Source: Bicyclus anynana
Taxonomy: Eukaryota > Arthropoda > Insecta > Lepidoptera > Nymphalidae
DNA: 64,000 bases
Reading direction: 5' to 3'
Assembly (NCBI RefSeq): GCF_947172395.1
Contig: NC_069087.1
Location: 4,855,107 to 4,919,106, forward strand
Shown: positions 1-11,285 of the stretch, piece after piece
How the letters are laid out: each line of letters opens with the position of its first letter
Position numbering within the stretch: position 1 is the stretch's first letter
Program-made: the position numbers and the translations under genes
Notes under the pieces: generated by a model
Told to the model about the DNA's origin: nothing
Databases searched by the model: none
What the model saw: the letters and a program-made list of their open reading frames with translations, nothing else

Positions 1-35
1 TCAAAGTCAGTGTGAATTTTGGTACAGTGATAATC

Positions 36-334
36 GCCGTGACAGCCTGGTGTATATGACCTCTGCTTTCGATTTCGGAGGGTGTGGGTTCGAATTCGGT
101 CCGGGGCACGCACCTCCAACTTTTCAGTTGTGTGCATTTTAGACAATTAAATATCATGTGTCTCAAACGGTGAAGGAAAACATCGTGAGGAAGCCTGCAC
201 ACCAGAGAATTTCTTAATATGTGAAGTCTGCCAATCCGCATTGGGCCAGCGTGGTGGACTATTGACCTAACCCCTCTCATTCTGAGAGGAGACTCGAGCT
301 CAGCATTGAGCCGTATATGGGTTGATAACGACGA
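36..334 (+). mobile_element. SINE family A copy, near full length
   Basis: This is a tRNA-derived SINE. The head runs GCCGTGACAGCCTGGTGTAT and carries a pol III B-box-like GGTTCGAATTC. The body includes TCAAACGGTGAAGG and CCAATCCGCATTGGGCCAGC, followed by GAGAGGAGACTCGAGCTCAG. The tail ends GGGTTGATAACGACGA. About 19 copies or pieces of this family occur in the window in both orientations, so its borders are defined by comparison among copies. It is non-coding and non-autonomous. Confidence 0.85.
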
Positions 335-790
335 ACGAGAGTGTAGACTGTACAGTACTGAAAATTCGTTAATTCAGACGATTGTAGATTTCCCTGCTAT
401 GTAGTAAAATATTTCGAAATTACTCGTATAGAGTATCAGCTAACACGGGGTATGTTCGTTTCTTTATTCATTCGAAAACAAAAATCCTCAACAAAAACCC
501 CCTTTTAAAGCGTAACTAGTAGAGATGGTAATTGCGTTTCAAAAAAAAAAAGACTCCAGGCTCATTGTTCATGGTCATTATTGCGAACCCTTGAGGCTTT
601 TAGAAATCCGATATTTGTTACACTCGTGAGAGACCCGGCGCTGTCGCGGAGCGTGACTGTGGCCGTGGTGTCAAGTGCTAAGACCGGCACCTGACGTGTC
701 ATTGAACGTAGCGTTAGGTACTTTGAGCATGCATATAGACCAGGCGCTGTGAGGAGTTGCGTGTGCGTAATATAAGAATATGAAGATGAA
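335..790. other. No gene seen; GC-rich patch inside AT-rich DNA
   Basis: I see no exon with a recognisable protein. Positions 620-770 are clearly richer in G and C than the surroundings and have many CpG dinucleotides. An A-run lies at 541-551. The GC-rich patch could be an old transposon or a regulatory segment; nothing in it decides which. Confidence 0.5.
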
Positions 791-1036
791 GCGTGCTAGC
801 ACAGTGGAAGTGATCTCTCTGGTTTCGATTCGAAATTGTAGGTTTGAATCCGGTCCGGAGTATGCACCTTAAATTTTTCAGTTTAAGAAATTAAATATCA
901 CGTGTATGAAGCATGTATAAAGACTGCCCATCCGCATTGTGCTAGAGTGGTGGACTATTAGCCTAACTCCTCTCATTCTGAGAGGAGACTCGTGCTCAAC
1001 AGTGAGCCTATTATAGGTTGTTAATGATGATGATAG
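791..1036 (+). mobile_element. SINE family A copy, diverged
   Basis: The head GCGTGCTAGCACAGTGGAAG is degraded. The body keeps AATTAAATATCACGTGT, GTGGTGGACTATTAGCC and GAGAGGAGACTCGTGCTCAA, and the tail is TTAATGATGATGATAG. The central AAACGGTGAAGG block is replaced or deleted, so this is an old copy. Confidence 0.75.
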
Positions 1037-1576
1037 TGAATATCACGACCACGTTCCGTTTATAGTTTTGAACTCAAAGAAGTATGAAGATTATGATTCT
1101 GGATGTTGCCAGGAGCTTAAATGGTTTCTGAAAATTAAAAGATATCTTATAGTAAACAAGATTTAATTTCTTTAATTATGAGAATCAATTGGATATTCTT
1201 AATAGAACAAGCAAAGAAATTGATGCAAATCATTTTGTTCAGTCGACTTACTCAGTATAATCAAAATCTCTGAATTCTTTCTGAGTTCGAAACTGTGAAC
1301 AGAATACGGTCCTCAAATTATGCACATTCAACTCATCGCAGCGCCTAGTCTAACTGTTGGAGTTACTGCCATGAAAAGGACTTCTTACTAGTGTAAACAT
1401 TAGCGGGCTTTAGATAAATGGGAAATAGTTTCCTTCTCTCATACCTATAGGTATGTATTATGTAGTTACAAAAAATATGAACCTTAAACCACGGGATGGT
1501 AAATTATAAGGGTTCCAGAAACCAAGATAAAATTGTTCCACGTGTAGAAAACCTGAGCTATGAACCAATTAAAATT
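1037..1576. other. No gene or recognised repeat
   Basis: AT-rich sequence with stops in all frames. I recognise no exon, repeat or RNA gene. Confidence 0.5.
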
Positions 1577-1907
1577 TGACGGCCTCCGTGGCGCAGTGGT
1601 ATGCGCGGTGGATTTACAAGACGGAGGTCCTGGGTTCGATCCCCGGCTGGGCAGATTGAGATTTTCTTAATTTGTCCAGGTCTGGCTGGTGGGAGGCTTC
1701 GGCCGTGGCTAGTTACCACCCTACCGGCAAAGACGTACCGCCAAGCGATTTAGCGTTCCGGTACGATGCCGTGTAGAAACCGAAAGGGGTGTGGATTTTC
1801 ATCCTCCTCCTAACAAGTTAGCCCGCTTCCATCTAAGACTACATCATCACTTACCATCAGGTGAGATTGCAGTCAAGGGCTAACTTGTAAAGAATAAGAA
1901 AAAAAAA
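1577..1907 (+). mobile_element. SINE family B copy, full length
   Basis: A second tRNA-derived SINE family. The head is GACGGCCTCCGTGGCGCAGT, with A box TGGCGCAGTGG and B box GGGTTCGATCCCC. The body contains TGGTGGGAGGCTTCGGCC, CGTACCGCCAAGCGATTTAG and CCGAAAGGGGTGTGGATTTT. The end is GTCAAGGGCTAACTTGTAAA followed by an A-rich tail. It is one of the best preserved of about 15 copies and serves here as the family reference. Confidence 0.88.
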
Positions 1908-2499
1908 GAGAGAGCCATGCCATGCCATGGATTTCAAAAACAAAGATAAAACCATTGCACATAATAATTTACTTGCCAAGTAGAATTTTTTTGTGATAGT
2001 ATGTATAATGTGGGACATCACATCTTGATTGTTAAGCCTATTGGAATATTTTAACCGAATTAAAATAATTTAAACAAATAAAAATTAATGATATTTTACT
2101 TTTTTAAATTATAAATTAAATTGTTATTTCTTGGTCTGTATTTTTTGTACCACTAATAGGTAAGTATGTTTTCAATAATAATACCAAATTACCATATTAA
2201 TAACAAATTGTTGCCAGACTTAGATGTATATGCAACAATCAATCTAGACGTTGCATAAATCCTCATAATGTAAGTGTAAATCAAGTAAACGAACATATGT
2301 ATATCAGCGAGCACGTGATATTATAAAAACTTACACATTACGTATGCTAACGATTCTTCCAGTCTCTTGCAGATACATGCATTTTTAATAGCTTGTGTTT
2401 TTCTGAACAAAAGTTGAGTCTTTCATTAAAAACTATTTTGCTTTGAATAAACAAAATAATTATTACAAACAGTTACATAAAAACAGTAATTTATGACAT
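1908..2499. other. No gene; AT-rich
   Basis: Very AT-rich DNA with no open frame of note and no repeat that I can name. Confidence 0.5.
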
Positions 2500-2678
2500 A
2501 ATAAAGGATCCCATTATCAGATCGACATGATGAAAATGGGACAACCTCATACCTTTTCGAACAAAAAAAGAATTATTCATTTACTGTGGTCCAGGCGTCT
2601 TCGAGTAATCAGGTAACATACTTCCAAAAACAAATACACTCGAATTGAGATCCTCCTCCTTTTTTGTAGTCGGTTTAA
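2500..2678. mobile_element. Right end of an AACCGACTTC-type inverted-repeat element
   Basis: The segment ends GAGATCCTCCTCC plus a T-run and TAGTCGGTTTAAAA. It matches the right ends of the copies at 37255-37875 and 44788-45125, including the shared text GGCGTCTTCGAGTAATC. The left part is missing. The family has terminal inverted repeats reading TTTAACCGACTTC. Confidence 0.6.
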
Positions 2679-2780
2679 AAGTAATTTTGATTTTTGGTAT
2701 CAAAACTGAACTATTACAAATTATAACAAAGTTTAATCCAATATTATTTAAATTAAATCAATGGTTGATAGGAGTCCTTA

Positions 2781-2970
2781 GCCCTTATTCGCACGAGGGT
2801 TTTTTTTAACGGACATTAAAAAGCGTTCAAATACAACAAATGCATTCCCAAGTATATGTTCACACAGCAGCGTTTTTAAAACACAACGCTTTTTTCGAGC
2901 AGTTCTGCATTTTCAATTTTGAGCGAGCTTTTATAACGCCCGTGAAAGAAATTATCGTGCGAATGAGGGC
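2781..2970. mobile_element. Harbinger-like MITE with TTA target duplications
   Basis: A 190-bp element starts GCCCTTATTCGCACGA and ends TCGTGCGAATGAGGGC, which are inverted repeats. It is flanked on both sides by TTA (2778-2780 and 2971-2973). Three-base TTA or TAA duplications are typical of PIF/Harbinger elements. The interior has no coding capacity. A second, reversed and shortened copy lies at 47312-47508 and shares the internal text CCCAAGTATA and AAATGCATTCCC. Confidence 0.75.
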
Positions 2971-3247
2971 TTAAGTAAATATATGACACAATATATTCAA
3001 CATTACCCTTAGATGCAAATGTACGAGTAAAACAACATCGAGAAGATAAAAATGACAAACAGTTACAATATTCCTTTGTTGGCTAACTTTTTAGCTTTAA
3101 CGTGTTTCAATAATAATAATCGCCGACAAGTCGTTTGTCGTTACACCATATTTGTTTATAGAACAAGTTGTCTATACTCGTATAAATCAAAATGCAATGT
3201 AGCATATAGATAAGATCGCACATATCAATTTATTGCAAATCTTTTTT

Positions 3248-3350
3248 TTAAAGAATATTTACCATATATTTTAAATATGACCAATATTTCCATTCCCCAC
3301 CAACAGTCCAACAGTCCAACAGACTGTATTTGGAGTAGGTACGTCAATAG
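3248..3350 (-). mobile_element. SINE family C fragment (3' part)
   Basis: The text ATATTTTAAATATGACCAAT followed by a CATTCCCC stretch is the reverse complement of the 3' half of the SINE at 63435-63607. The 5' tRNA-like head is absent. A short local duplication of CAACAGTC lies within it. Confidence 0.55.
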
Positions 3351-3532
3351 ACCACCACCCCTCGGAGTTACAATAATCATTCTAAAGAAGTACGTATACC
3401 CATTAGGAAAAAGTCTTCATAGATAAAAAATGCATTACAAATCCTGAGGGTTCATTACGAACATTTATGGGCCTATTGTAGAAGGAATTTAACTCTTTTT
3501 TTTTCACGGTTTCCACTTTTGTGTATAATGCT

Positions 3533-3692
3533 TACCCTAGGTAAAAACGTTGTGCACTCTACTGATTTAGTCTACCCTAGGTAAAAACGTGGTGCACTCT
3601 ACTGATTTAGTCTACCCTAGGTAAAAACGTTGTGCACTCTACTGATTTAGTCTACCCTAGGTAAAAACGTTGTGCACTCTTCTGATTTAGTC
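3533..3692. repeat. Minisatellite: 40-bp unit, four copies
   Basis: Exactly four head-to-tail 40-bp units start at 3533, 3573, 3613 and 3653. The unit begins TACCCTAGGTAAAAACGTTG and continues TGCACTCTACTGATTTAGTC. It contains the palindromes CCTAGG and GTGCAC. Unit 2 has one base change in ACGTGGTGCAC and unit 4 has CTTCTGATT, so the copies are almost identical and the array is young or homogenised. It does not encode a continuous protein, because 40 is not a multiple of three. Confidence 0.95.
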
Positions 3693-3732
3693 TCAACGCA
3701 ACAGTATAGTAATAAATCAACATCGGGATTAA

Positions 3733-4020
3733 TTGGTGGATATGACCTCTGCCTTCGATTCGGAAGGCGTAGTTTCGAATACTTTTCAGTTATGTGCATT
3801 TTAACAAATTAATTATCACGTGTCTCAAACGGTGAAGGAAAAACATCGAGAGGAAACCTGCTTGCCTGAAAATTTTCTTAATTCTCTTCGTGTGTGTAGT
3901 CTGCCAATTCGCATTGGGACAGCGTGGTGGACTAAGGCCTAACCCATCTCGTTCTGACAGGAGACTCGTGCTTGACAGTGAGCCGAATATTATGGGTTCT
4001 TAATGATGATAATATGATGA
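3733..4020 (+). mobile_element. SINE family A copy with internal deletion
   Basis: The head GGTGGATATGACCTCTGCC and the body are typical. The stretch that normally follows GGTTCGAAT (CCGGTCCGGGGCATGCACC) is missing, so TTTCGAAT runs straight into ACTTTTCAG. The tail is TTAATGATGATAATATGATGA. Confidence 0.8.
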
Positions 4021-4048
4021 CATGGTGCGAAGTCTACCGGACAACTAG

Positions 4049-4237
4049 TCTATACTAATATTATAAAGCTGAAGAATTTGTTTGAACACGCTAATCTCAG
4101 GAACTACTGGTCCGATTTGAAAAATTATTTTAGTGTTAGTTAGCCCATTTATCAAGGAAGGCTATATGCTATATATTATCCACGTAAGTTTACGGGAACG
4201 GGAACCACGCGGGTGAAACCGCGGGGCGTCAGCTGGT
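4049..4237 (+). mobile_element. Lep1-type non-autonomous Helitron
   Basis: It starts TCTATACTAATATTATAAAG and ends GGGGCGTCAGCTGGT, a variant of the usual CTAGT end. The middle carries GGAACTACTGGTCCGATTTG and CCACGCGGGTGAAACCGC. Lep1 elements are short Helitron derivatives widespread in Lepidoptera. They have no coding capacity and no inverted repeats. Confidence 0.8.
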
Positions 4238-4663
4238 ACATAATATTATTGTAACAGCTCCACATACAACGCGATACACGGTGAATATCAAACGGGTTAC
4301 TCTTGCACAGTTATAACTACTTAACTAGTATAGTACCGTGTACTTACCGGCCACATTCCACGCTGTTGATATATTCCTAAGGATGACGGGATAGTACGGT
4401 ACCTATCAATCTTCAGTTTTTATTAACACTACACATTTGTAAGCTGGTTTATTAACACTACACGTTGTCTGACCATAGAGTACTCCTTGAATGGTATTTT
4501 TTTTATTTAATAATGTTCTGCAATGCTCCTTTGTCATAAACAAACGCCTGTTAAACACCTGTGTGTACATTTTACTACTACAACCAAAGCAAAAGGTTTA
4601 CCATAAAATTGAATATTAATATAATAATAATTAATAGATACACGACTCATCTAAATTACTTAA

Positions 4664-4957
4664 GTCATCATCAATAACAACCTATATTCGGCTCACTGTT
4701 GATCACGAGTCTCTTCTCAGAATGAGAGGGGAACAATAGTCCACCACACTGACCCAATGCGGATTGGGAGACTTCATACGTAGAGAATTAAGAAATTCTC
4801 ATGTATGCAGGTTTCTTCACGATGTATTTCCTTCACCGTTTGAGACACGTGATATTTCTTAAAATGCACATAGGTGAAAAATTGGAGATGAATGACCCGG
4901 AACGGATTCGAACCTACTCCCTCCGAATCGAAGGCAGACGTCACTCTGCTATCACAC
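4664..4957 (-). mobile_element. SINE family A copy
   Basis: This is the reverse complement of the family A consensus from the tail (GTCATCATCAATAAC at the left edge) to the head (CTGCTATCACAC at the right edge). It is near full length with scattered changes. The 73-codon open frame at 4801-5022 lies mostly inside it and is not a gene. Confidence 0.82.
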
Positions 4958-5636
4958 TTCTTATTTCCTACCTAAGTAATTCTACAAATGATACTAATTC
5001 CCATACAAATTTATCTAACTAAATTTTTTGCACGTATAATAGCAAAAGAAAGATGTCCTCTAAGTAAAATTACGCCTGCAATATGACCCAATATAAACCT
5101 GTCATATATCTATTGCAAAAATTATACATAAATTTCATATTGAAATTCAAACTAGAATTATTTCAATTATTGCAATATCTTACTACCGTCGAATTAGCAA
5201 GGTGATTTATAATCAAGTCAGACATTCAATACTCGTATTATCTATCTACCAGTCATGACTCAATTTTACAACAGGTTCTTTGAGATTCTCGCGCAATAGT
5301 AGCTGTCATCTCATAAACAAAACTGTCAGTACACAGGCGATTAAATATAATACCAGTATATTGATAAGACAGTTCTCATATACCTACTCATAGTCATCGA
5401 TATCCCATAGCACAGAAAAGAGTAGGTACCAGGAGCGATGGTTCCTAACAACCCGATTCCTATCGGATTACTTTTCACGAACGTGAAGACAAAACACATT
5501 AACGGGTTACCTAAAAATTTCAGTCTTCGCTACTGGTAGATGTTACTTTTTTGAAAACTCTACGTTATTTCGACATGATAGCATGCTGTTGATTTCTTAC
5601 CTATTTGACTATGCGTAGGTCTCTGTTATAAAAAAA
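4958..5636. other. No gene or named repeat
   Basis: AT-rich DNA. A less AT-rich spot at 5420-5500 includes GGTACCAGGAGCGATGG, but I cannot assign it. Confidence 0.5.
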
Positions 5637-5981
5637 TTGACGGCCTCCATGGGGCAGTGGTATGCGTGGTGGATTTACAAGAAAGAGGTCTTAGGTTCCA
5701 TCCCCGGCTGTGGCGATTGAGGATTTCTGAATTGTTTCAGAACTGGCTTTTGGGAGGTTTTGGCTGCTGGCTAATTAGTAATTACCACCCTACCGGCAAA
5801 GACTTACCGCAAAGCGATTTAGCGTTCCGGTACGATGTCGTGTAGAAACCGGAAGAGGTGCGGATTTTCATCCTACTCGTTACAAGTTAGCCCGCTTCCA
5901 TCTTAGATTGCATCATCACTTACCATCAGGTGAGATTGTAGTCAAGGGCTAACTTGTTTAAGAATAAAATAAAAGAAAAAA
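5637..5981 (+). mobile_element. SINE family B copy
   Basis: The head TTGACGGCCTCCATGGGGCA and the B-box region are diverged (TTAGGTTCCATCCCC). The body and 3' end are intact, and the A-rich tail begins AGAATAAAATAAAAG. The 62-codon frame at 5657-5845 is SINE sequence. Confidence 0.85.
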
Positions 5982-6651
5982 AGAAATCAAATATTCATAA
6001 ATTAACCATTTAACTAACTACAATCCATACTTTTATCATAAACCCGGATGTTGAGTTTGTTTGTTACCCTTTCACGCCTAAACCACTGAATCGTTTATCC
6101 TTTACCATTCCTTTACCAATGGAGAGCCATATTATCAGCAAATAATATATGCTTTATTTTATCACCATACTTCTGCGGCAACTGGAAGTATGTGGGCGAA
6201 ACCTCGGAACGCCCGCAAAAATAACTTGAAAAAATGCTATCTATTGAAAATGATGTCCAACGAATGTAATATTTAATTATTCATTCATACTACGCGATTA
6301 TAACTATATCATAGTGTAAACTTTAAAGTACCTACTTCAAAGCTCTACACCGGTATATCTTATCTACGTCTTTGAAAGGCGTTTGGAACCTATACACAAG
6401 GTGAATGTAAATAGAACTGTGTTGAATGATTGCACCTTCGCTGTACTTTGAACCGCATTCCATTGTCCTGATATATTGCTACCCATAGAAGACATTTCAA
6501 ACGAATTGCGCAGCTTTGGCGCCTTTGTCGTCAGCTTGTCACCTCCAAGGCGGGCTTTAATGTCTACTATTACTACTTTACCCGTAAGATAAATTGCTTT
6601 GGGATACAAAACTTAACAGATAGAACGGCATGAAATCCTGGCTTAACTCAA
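5982..6651. other. No gene; possible decayed repeat
   Basis: AT-rich with patches resembling worn Helitron text near 6050-6200 (ACCCTTTCACGCCTAAACCA and TGTGGGCGAAACC). An 81-codon minus-strand frame at 6364-6609 has no recognisable similarity and no splice context, so I do not call it. Confidence 0.45.
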
Positions 6652-6869
6652 CCCTGGAGTGACGCAGTGGTGTGCGCGGTGGATTTACAAGACGGAGATT
6701 TTATTTCGATCCCCGGCTAGGCCGATTGAGGTTTTCTTTATTTGGCCGATTTACCGTTCCGGTAAGATGTCGTGTAGAAACCGAAAGGGGTGTGGATTTT
6801 CATACTCCTCCTAACAAGTTAGCCCGCTCCATCTTAGATTGCATCATCATGTGTAGAATAAAAAAAACC
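6652..6869 (+). mobile_element. SINE family B copy with two internal deletions
   Basis: The head CCCTGGAGTGACGCAGTGGT, the B box and the 3' block are present. The text between TTTATTTGG and CCGATTTACCGTTCCGG is deleted, as is the stretch before the tail. A short A-run ends it. Confidence 0.75.
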
Positions 6870-7811
6870 CTTCTATTTTACTAATAAGATAAATTGCTTG
6901 AGTATACGAAATTAATTAATACAATCACTAACTTTTATACAATTTCATAATTAACTATTCTTGCGTGAGCTTAGAACGACCACTCTGCTCCATGCTAGGA
7001 GGAGAATCAATAAACCCTAATATCTACCAAATAAATGTTATGGAAATAACCAAATTATTTATTACTCTCAGTTTAATAAAAACTGAAATTTGTATTTGGA
7101 ATAACTAAAAGTAGATCACAAACAAATGAAAATCACACACCCACACAGAATTCACAAATGTTATCACCAAATAAGCTTCAGTTTATTTGGTTCAAAGATT
7201 TCAAACCGTAAGTGTTTATTAAATTTAGAATAAAGAAAGATTAAGTTTGAGATTTCCTATAGATATAATTATAAAATCTAGCCTTGACACGTCTTTACCA
7301 ATTATGGTTATAGCGGAATATAGCGGCGGAAGTTGTTGTTACAATAGCTCACATTGTATTTTTTAATTACACGTACAGACTAATAGGTATATTCTTAGAC
7401 CGCTATTTACGTTATGCCGGTTTAGGACATTACATAACGCACTTAACCGTTTTATTCGTTCGTTTTAGTAAATCAGACAACAATAAAAAATAATAAGTGT
7501 ACAAAGTAAATGGTTGCGAAATATAAACAAATGGATACAAATAGTTACGACGTTGAATTCATTTTTTAAATGATTCACGTGATTGGTACATTAAAAATTA
7601 CATAAAATGTTCACTATGTTGATTTACCTATAATCAAGATTACGCAAAACGATCAATGGTATTTATTATCAATGTTTTTCGATATAAACTATATTTATTA
7701 ACCTACATATTTATCCTGTTCTATATAGATATTATTATATTAGGATAATCTGTTTCAATGATGGTGTTGCATCAATAGATGTACAAAAACTAGACATTGA
7801 ATATTTTATTG
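6870..7811. other. No gene; AT-rich
   Basis: AT-rich sequence with many stops on both strands. Nothing is recognised. Confidence 0.5.
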
Positions 7812-8035
7812 TCCTACTAATATTATAAATCTGAAAGTTTGTATGTATTTTAGTATGGAAGTTTGTTTGCATTAACGCCTTTATTAAATTTGCTTAACCG
7901 CCGCAACTGCTGAACCGATTTCGCTGAAATTTGGAATGAAATAGATTTCACTCTGTATTAATACATAGACTACTTTCATCCCGGGAAAATCCATGGTTCC
8001 CAAGAGATTTGTGAAAAACTAAATTTTACGCTAGT
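7812..8035 (+). mobile_element. Helitron (Lep1-like, long-subfamily) copy, 3' deletion
   Basis: It starts TCCTACTAATATTATAAAT, continues with GCTGAACCGATTTCGCTGAAAT and TCCATGGTTCCC, and reaches AACTAAATTTTACGCTAGT. The usual block CGGACGAAGTCGCGGGCGTCC before CTAGT is missing. Confidence 0.7.
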
Positions 8036-9117
8036 TTAATTGATTTTATGGTTATTGTCCTTCAACTTCCTATACCAATACGAATAAAAACATTTCTTCT
8101 TTATTCTTCTTTAGGAATCAGTAAAATAGTTTTGGTTTGAATGCAATAAATAATTATGAAATAAATATCCAGTAAACAATAATAAATAAGACATCGGTCG
8201 AGGTACCATTGCTCTTTATTATAATTTCTGATCTTATGTATCGTATTTAGTAAGCAGCTTACAAAAAAGTTAACACAAATTACACAAATTAAACATTTCC
8301 AAAAACCTGTGAAAAAGTGAAAATAAAAGCTATAGACAGTACATTTATTTAAATTTATTTTGTAACTTCTTTTTATCAAAAACAATTATTACGATCCCAA
8401 TTCCCATGCCAAATTAAGTTGTAGCTATAATTCCATCGAAATCATCGATCAAAATGTTAATTTGATCATGATCATGGACATGAGAAATTTTCTCTTAACA
8501 TCCGGCGCTCTTCCCGTTCCCTGTTCAAAGTTCATCAACTTTTTCTCATCTTAGGTATACGAGTATTAGTTCCGTGTAAGATTAAGATGACTATCAAATT
8601 ATTAAGCTTGAGAAATGTAAACGAAGATGACAGCTAAAATATGCTTACATTGAAAATTGCATATCAAAACTGAAGGTTGTTGTTTCTTCCTTCATTAGGT
8701 ATCGATTAAAATTTTGTATACGCATATAGTTCACACGTATCTTTTCCTTATATCTCGGTACAATTTACTATACATTTTAGCAACAATAAATAAATAAATA
8801 CCACTAAAATGCCACAAATAAACATAGCAAAGGCTAAAAATAGTCTATTAGTCAGTAAGTAGTTGCTTATTTATTATATTAATTTTATCATCAAAGAATG
8901 TTACTTAGCGTGAAAAATTGCATAAAGCCAAGGATGAATTACGTATTTCGAACACTTAAAGAAAGGTCATGACACCTTTCAACAATTTAACTGTAGTGTA
9001 TTTTTATATACGTAACTATAACATAAAACGAAAACATTTTCAACATGTCCGTATACTTCGAAAGGCACGTATTTAAGCACCTTAAAATTTTAAACATTTA
9101 CTTTTTTATAATATAAA
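8036..9117. other. No gene; AT-rich
   Basis: A 94-codon minus-strand frame (8101-8385) encodes an AT-driven, Phe/Tyr/Cys-rich sequence with no recognisable domain. I treat it as chance. Nothing else is recognised. Confidence 0.5.
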
Positions 9118-9304
9118 AGCCGACGTCCAGCGGTTTCATCCGCGTAGTTTCTGTCCCCGTAAGAATTCGGGGATAAAATATAACTTATGACACTCACAAA
9201 TGGTGGCTTTCTAGTGGTAATAGAATTTCCAACATCAGTTCAGTAAATCCAATGATTACCCCCCACAATACCACAAACTATACCTCTTAATAATATTAGT
9301 ATAG
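9118..9304 (-). mobile_element. Lep1-type Helitron, diverged
   Basis: Read on the minus strand it begins near AATATTATTAAGAGG and ends CGGACGTCGGC. The middle keeps CCACGCGGGTGAAACCGC in altered form (plus strand GCGGTTTCATCCGCGTAG). An old copy. Confidence 0.65.
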
Positions 9305-9888
9305 GTTAGTAGGCATAGATAATATAGAAGACATAAAACAGCTATGTATACTGAGTAACAGTCAATATTTGTGTCAAATTCTAGCAACTAAACTTGACAC
9401 TATTTACTTGTATGACTCTTCAAATGTTTATTTTTACACGGCGTGACCTTGCAACATTAGAGGCGTTAAAGAAATTCTACAAAAGCTATGTTTTTTGTTT
9501 TATTTCATTCAAGTTTCAGCGTAACCTATTTCTTTTAGTTTTGAACAATACTATTAGTATTTTCTACCAGTTTTTTTTAACATTAGATACTTAATTTCGT
9601 ATATGTCAACTACTATACGTCAAAGATAGTGAATTTGTTTCCTGAGTTTGGAATGAATTTATTTGGGTAGGTACTTGACACTTGTTCCTTACTTCATTAG
9701 GTGGCGATTAGTACGTTGTAAACGCAGTACGAGTATTCACGTATGCAGTACGAGTATACATGGTTCACTGCACGAAACATAAATTTTTTGTCAGCTTCAG
9801 AATAGTTCAATTACTATTTATACAAACACCAGTCAAATATTATTTATTACTAAAGAGTTTCTATAAACATTTTTTTTTTGTTTTTAGG
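9305..9888. other. No gene
   Basis: A 66-codon plus-strand frame at 9394-9594 has no recognisable features. The remainder is AT-rich unique sequence. Confidence 0.45.
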
Positions 9889-9985
9889 AGTTAGGAATAT
9901 TTGCCATATCTTTTGAAATATGACCAATATTTATATTCTCCTCCAACTAGCCGGGAAAGATAGTATTAGGATTGGGTACGACAAT
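9889..9985 (-). mobile_element. SINE family C fragment (3' part)
   Basis: TATTTGCCATATCTTTTGAA and ATATGACCAATATTTATATT followed by CTCCTCCAACTAG match the reverse complement of the 3' half of the SINE at 63435-63607. The head is missing. Confidence 0.6.
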
Positions 9986-10000
9986 ACTCCAATATAATAT

Positions 10001-10227
10001 AAAGCCAAGCTTGTAGGGTCGCCACCTTGTCCTACGACCGCCATCTTGAAAATACGGGTTCAAATAATTTTTACGATATATCTCTTAAATTACTTGTTTG
10101 ATAAAAAAAAAATTAAACAATTTGTTGCAATTTAATTTTCTACAACTTTGGTCCAGCAAATTTTTGTCGTTAGAACCACGCGAGCGTGGGACAAGGGTGG
10201 CGACCCCACAAACTTGGTTTTAGCTTT
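10001..10227. mobile_element. MITE with about 35-bp terminal inverted repeats
   Basis: The left end AAAGCCAAGCTTGTAGGGTC, then GCCACCTTGTCC, is an imperfect inverted copy of the right end at 10186-10227 (GGACAAGGGTGGCGACCCCA, then CAAACTTGG). The 227-bp element is non-coding. The arms differ by several bases and a small gap, so the copy is not recent. I cannot place it in a superfamily because no clear target duplication is visible. Confidence 0.75.
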
Positions 10228-10804
10228 CCACTGACCCACACATCAAAAAAATAAAATTGCGTCCTCTAAAAAACGCAGGGTAAGGCCAAAAAACTGTAAC
10301 ATTTCAATGGACTATACAATCCGAGATTTATTCAGGTAGGTGGTCTTTCAACACATAGGTAGGTGCAGCTGTTACAGAGCATGGGTATGGGATTACGTAT
10401 GCAATTTAGAGGACTAGAAAACAACTGAGATACCTATCTCCATGTGTCGAAACAAGTGCTCGGAACACGAGACTCCCACACGTTGGACCCGCGGGCAGCA
10501 TCACTAACTAAACAATAACTATTTTTCAATGCGTATTATGTAACTATTGATTTACGACTTGGTACTATTTATCATCTGGCTGCCAAAAAGAGAGGAGGTT
10601 AAAAACGGGGTCACTTTGAAGACGTAACTTAAATTATTATGAATCAGCAAAAGTAGACTTCAGATAGAAACATTAATGTTGTTTACATATAATTTTTCAG
10701 AGTTTATTATTTGCTAGCCCATGGCTATTTCCTTTAGTTCTACCATAGATAGTATTGGGAGGCAGCTATATGGAGTTTAGATTATGGTCGCTTAAAATAG
10801 GTTT
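10228..10804. other. No gene
   Basis: Unique-looking AT-rich DNA with a moderately GC-rich patch at 10435-10510. No exon recognised. Confidence 0.45.
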
Positions 10805-11113
10805 TTGACGGCCTCCGTGGCGCAGTGGTATGCGCAGTGTACTTGTACGACGGACGTCCTGGGTTCGATCCCCGGCTGGACCGATTGAGGTTTTCTTAAT
10901 TCCAGGTCTGGTTGATGAGAGGCTTTGACCGTGGCTAATTACCGACAAAGACGTACCGCCAAGCGATTTAGCGTTCCGGTACGACATCGTGTAGAAACCG
11001 AAAGGGGTGTGGATTTCATATTCCTCCTAACAAGTTAGCCCGATTCCATCTTAGATTGCATCATTACTTACCATCAGGTGAGATTGTAGTCAAGGGCTAA
11101 CTTGTAAAGAATA
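10805..11113 (+). mobile_element. SINE family B copy
   Basis: The head is TTGACGGCCTCCGTGGCGCA and the B box is GGGTTCGATCCCC. Part of the text between GGCTAATTACC and GACAAAGACG is deleted. It ends CTTGTAAAGAATAG, with no long A tail left. Confidence 0.85.
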
Positions 11114-11130
11114 GCATCTTAAGTATAGGG

Positions 11131-11285
11131 CGGAATTAAACGGATTTTTATTTTTACGATACGTTGCGGATCAGAAAGAAAACTACGACCTGTTTGATGC
11201 GATGCCGATACTTAGGATGCGGATATGTGGACACCTACCAGATGGATCTTGCCTCTCTAGTGGTAGGCGTCCAGATATAGAGTCC
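11131..11285. mobile_element. Fragment of a GTATCGG-type MITE
   Basis: Shared text with 15140-15408 in both orientations: TTAAACGGATTTTT, the reverse complement of GCATCGCATCAAAC, and CGCATCCTAAGTATCGG. Having direct and inverted shared blocks suggests an inverted-repeat element. It is decayed. Confidence 0.5.

Noticed and set aside
1580..1660. tRNA gene (and similar hits at 5640, 10806, 30360, 47866 and 63440)
   Set aside because: The A and B boxes belong to SINE heads. No cloverleaf completes, and each continues into the SINE body.
3533..3692. CRISPR-like array
   Set aside because: The 40-bp units are contiguous with no spacers, in a eukaryotic genome; it is a minisatellite.
8101..8385. 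94-codon minus-strand frame rich in Phe, Tyr and Cys
   Set aside because: Its composition follows from AT bias, with no domain, splice sites or conservation evidence.
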